Shown: positions 6,310-8,169 of the stretch, one piece after another | Layout of the letters: every line of letters begins with the position of its first letter | Numbering within the stretch: the first letter of the stretch is position 1 | From: Sphingobacteriaceae bacterium | GTDB lineage: Bacteria > Bacteroidota > Bacteroidia > Sphingobacteriales > Sphingobacteriaceae | Length of the DNA stretch: 8,169 nucleotides | Assembly (NCBI GenBank): GCA_947458775.1 | Contig: CANGZX010000027.1 | Coordinates: forward strand, 1-8,169 | Reading direction: 5' to 3' | Notes under the pieces: generated by a model | Seen by the model: only the letters and a program-made list of their open reading frames with translations | Told to the model about the DNA's origin: nothing | Database searches by the model: none | Program-made: the position numbers and the translations under genes

Positions 6310-7503
6310 TTAGCCTTTTAATACTTTCGTTACCAAATCTGCAGCTTCTTTTAATTGAATGGCCGAGAATACTTCTAAACCAGACTCATCAATTAGTTTT
6401 TTAGCTTCAACAGCATTTGTACCTTGTAAACGAACAATAATGGGCACCGGAATGTTACCAATTTCTTTGTAGGCATCTATAACGCCTTGCGCCACACGGT
6501 CGCAACGTACAATACCACCAAAAATATTAATCAAAATGGCTTTCACATTCGGATCGCTTAAAATGATGTTAAAGCCCGCTTTTACCGTTTCGGCATTGGC
6601 AGTGCCACCTACATCTAGAAAGTTAGCTGGTTCGCCACCGGCCAATTTAATAATATCCATAGTAGCCATGGCTAAGCCGGCACCATTTACCATACAACCC
6701 ACGTTACCATCTAATTTCACGTAGTTTAAGTTCGATTTTCCAGCTTCTACTTCGGTTGGATCTTCCTCCGATTCATCACGCATAGCCGCATAATCCGCAT
6801 GGCGATATAAGGCGTTATCATCTAAATTTACCTTAGCATCTACCGCTAAAATTTTATTGTCAGATGTTTTTAATACCGGGTTAATTTCAAACATGGCCGA
6901 ATCGGTAGCATCATACGCCTTGTATAAAGCGGCAATGAATTTACACATGTCTTTAAATGCTTCGCCACTTAAACCCAAGTTAAAGGCAATTTTACGGGTT
7001 TGAAATGGCTGTAAACCTACTTTAGGATCAATTTCTTCTTTAAAAATTAAATGTGGCGTGTGCTCAGCAACTTCTTCAATATCCATACCACCTTCGGTAG
7101 AATACATAATAATGTTGCGACCTTTTGCTCTATCTAGTAATACAGAGATATAAAATTCTTTGGTTTCAGATTCGCCTGGATAATATACATCCTGGGCTAT
7201 TAAAACCTTGCTCACCAATTTGCCTTCGGGGCCAGTTTGTGGCGTTACCAATTGCATGCCAATAATGGCTTCGGCTTTTTCTTTAACCTCATCGAGGTTT
7301 TTGGCCAGCTTCACACCGCCACCCTTACCACGTCCGCCGGCATGAATTTGCGCTTTTACCACCACCCAATCCGAATTGTAGTCGGTTTTAAGTTTTTTTG
7401 CAGCCTCTACAGCTTGTGCAGGTGTTTCGGCAACTAGGCCTTCTTGTACCCGTACGCCAAAAGATTTAAGAATTTCTTTACCTTGATATTCGTGTATATT
7501 CAT
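6310..7503 (-). CDS. sucC: Succinyl-CoA synthetase (succinate-CoA ligase), beta subunit
   Basis: The beta subunit of the TCA-cycle enzyme that interconverts succinyl-CoA and succinate with substrate-level formation of ATP or GTP. The 397-residue product (E. coli 388) starts with [17 protein letters not shown], the usual opening. The ATP-grasp domain (about 1-235) has K50 and the glycine-rich [11 protein letters not shown] (55-65) for nucleotide binding, and E206/N208 (FEINPV) with D222 for metal binding. The C-terminal domain (about 245-397) has [15 protein letters not shown] (269-283), FLDVGGTAN (295-303) and IFGGIVRCD (327-335), which meets the alpha subunit near the phosphohistidine. Residues 243-253 form an acidic loop. 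Nucleotide preference cannot be read with confidence. sucD, for the alpha subunit, is not adjacent on either side, so it must be elsewhere. The gene converges on rplT and diverges from lolD. Confidence 0.98.
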   Translation of the reverse strand: MNIHEYQGKEILKSFGVRVQEGLVAETPAQAVEAAKKLKTDYNSDWVVVKAQIHAGGRGKGGGVKLAKNLDEVKEKAEAIIGMQLVTPQTGPEGKLVSKVLIAQDVYYPGESETKEFYISVLLDRAKGRNIIMYSTEGGMDIEEVAEHTPHLIFKEEIDPKVGLQPFQTRKIAFNLGLSGEAFKDMCKFIAALYKAYDATDSAMFEINPVLKTSDNKILAVDAKVNLDDNALYRHADYAAMRDESEEDPTEVEAGKSNLNYVKLDGNVGCMVNGAGLAMATMDIIKLAGGEPANFLDVGGTANAETVKAGFNIILSDPNVKAILINIFGGIVRCDRVAQGVIDAYKEIGNIPVPIIVRLQGTNAVEAKKLIDESGLEVFSAIQLKEAADLVTKVLKG

Positions 7504-7597
7504 GTGGTTCTAATTTGTGGTAAAACTACCATTTTGTATTCATTTTTGAAACCCCTAAACTGACATTGTTGAACCAAAAAATCTGTATCTTGCACCT
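7504..7597. promoter_or_regulatory. Divergent sucC/lolD promoter region
   Basis: This 94-nt spacer must hold the starts for both sucC (- strand) and lolD (+ strand). For sucC, TAGTTTTA (read on the - strand, 7528-7521) is one mismatch from TAnnTTTG. It overlaps a small perfect inverted repeat, TGGTA-AAAC-TACCA (7518-7531), which could be an operator or a leader hairpin. Neither is strong. The likelier lolD promoter is listed separately. Confidence 0.35.
7566..7593 (+). promoter_or_regulatory. Possible lolD promoter directly abutting the start codon
   Basis: TTG at 7566-7568 and TATCTTGC at 7586-7593 are 17 nt apart. They resemble the Bacteroidota -33 TTG and -7 TAnnTTTG, the latter with one T missing. 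The transcript would begin at about 7597-7600, which is the lolD ATG itself, implying a leaderless or nearly leaderless mRNA. Confidence 0.35.
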
Positions 7598-8169
7598 ATG
7601 CTTAGCGCTAGCGGAATTATCAAAAATTATGGCGATTTGCCCATTTTAAAAGGGGTTGATTTGCAAATTAAAGCCGGAGAGTTAGTAGCCATTGTGGGTG
7701 CTTCTGGTGCTGGTAAAAGCACCTTATTACATATTTTGGGTACGTTAGATAGACCCGATTCAGGAGAAATTTTTTTAGATGGCGAAGCACTACATCAATT
7801 TAAAGCGTCGCAACTAAGCGCCTTTAGAAATCGTTCTATTGGCTTTGTATTTCAGTTTCATCATTTATTACCCGAATTTACTGCCCTCGAAAATGTATGT
7901 ATTCCTGGTTTTATAGCAAATAAACCAAAAAAAGATGTAGAGAAACGTGCAACAGAATTGTTAGGCATTTTGAATCTGAATACTCGGTTAGATCATAAAC
8001 CTTCGGCACTATCTGGTGGAGAGCAACAACGGGTTGCCGTGGCTAGAGCCCTTATGAATTCCCCAAAACTTCTTTTAGCCGATGAGCCTTCTGGTAATTT
8101 AGATTCTGCCAATGCCGCCGATTTGCACCAATTGTTTTTAACTTTAAAGAGGGAACTCAATCAAACATC
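7598..8169 (+). CDS. lolD: Lipoprotein-release ABC transporter ATPase LolD (3' end outside window)
   Basis: The first 190 codons of an ABC ATPase, open to the window edge. In Gram-negative bacteria LolD powers LolC/E-type membrane partners that extract outer-membrane lipoproteins from the inner membrane. Walker A is GASGAGKST (34-42), the Q-loop region is [19 protein letters not shown] (82-100), the signature is [15 protein letters not shown] (138-152), and Walker B is [13 protein letters not shown] (157-169). The [15 protein letters not shown] segment is nearly that of E. coli LolD and separates it from the related MacB, FtsE and LptB ATPases. The H-loop and C-terminus lie beyond 8169. The start fits the family: [20 protein letters not shown] aligns with the first strand of LolD, with no need for an upstream start. 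Truncation comes from the window, not from a mutation. Membrane partner genes are not visible. Confidence 0.92.
   Translation, partial: MLSASGIIKNYGDLPILKGVDLQIKAGELVAIVGASGAGKSTLLHILGTLDRPDSGEIFLDGEALHQFKASQLSAFRNRSIGFVFQFHHLLPEFTALENVCIPGFIANKPKKDVEKRATELLGILNLNTRLDHKPSALSGGEQQRVAVARALMNSPKLLLADEPSGNLDSANAADLHQLFLTLKRELNQT

Noticed and set aside
1..8169. A novel defence, mobile or biosynthetic system
   Set aside because: Every gene belongs to a known family and most are housekeeping genes in conserved order; no repeats, integrase, transposase, toxin-antitoxin pair or array was seen.

Overview
The window reads as chromosomal housekeeping DNA from a member of the Bacteroidota, most likely the Sphingobacteriales (Pedobacter-like). 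Reasons: AT-rich codon use, no Shine-Dalgarno sequences ahead of the genes, -7 boxes of the TAnnTTTG type typical of this phylum, a secreted GLPGLI-like protein (a family found mainly in Bacteroidota), and IF-3, L20 and ThrRS sequences of Bacteroidota type. The taxon is an inference from sequence character, not from a search.

Layout, left to right. (1) 11-2083, + strand: a 12-helix UMF1/Atg22-type major facilitator transporter, then, 39 nt later, a LutA/LldE/YkgE-type protein with two CCG domains. (2) 2147-2950: an exported GLPGLI-like protein with its own -7 box, closed by a strong intrinsic terminator (2966-2990). (3) 3086-6242: the classic translation cluster thrS-infC-rpmI-rplT, with a leader ahead of thrS and a structured spacer ahead of rplT. 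It ends in a bidirectional terminator (6260-6292) shared with (4) the convergent sucC on the - strand (6310-7503). (5) A 94-nt divergent spacer, then the start of lolD (+ strand), the ATPase of the lipoprotein-release ABC transporter, cut by the window edge.

The translation cluster joins threonyl-tRNA synthetase, initiation factor IF-3 and ribosomal proteins L35 and L20, whose E. coli homologues all take part in feedback control of their own expression. Three features here fit such control. The thrS leader has a 6-bp, 7-nt-loop hairpin whose loop reads like a tRNA-Thr anticodon loop. infC has to start at a non-AUG codon (TTG), because a stop codon lies directly upstream in frame. The rpmI-rplT spacer folds into a hairpin with a symmetric internal loop, where L20 feedback sites occur in other bacteria.

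I see no mobile element, CRISPR array, tRNA, rRNA, phage gene or defence system. Nothing in gene content suggests a new multi-gene system; the points worth a second look are the RNA leaders and the unusual GLPGLI-like protein. All intergenic stretches are shorter than 150 bases.
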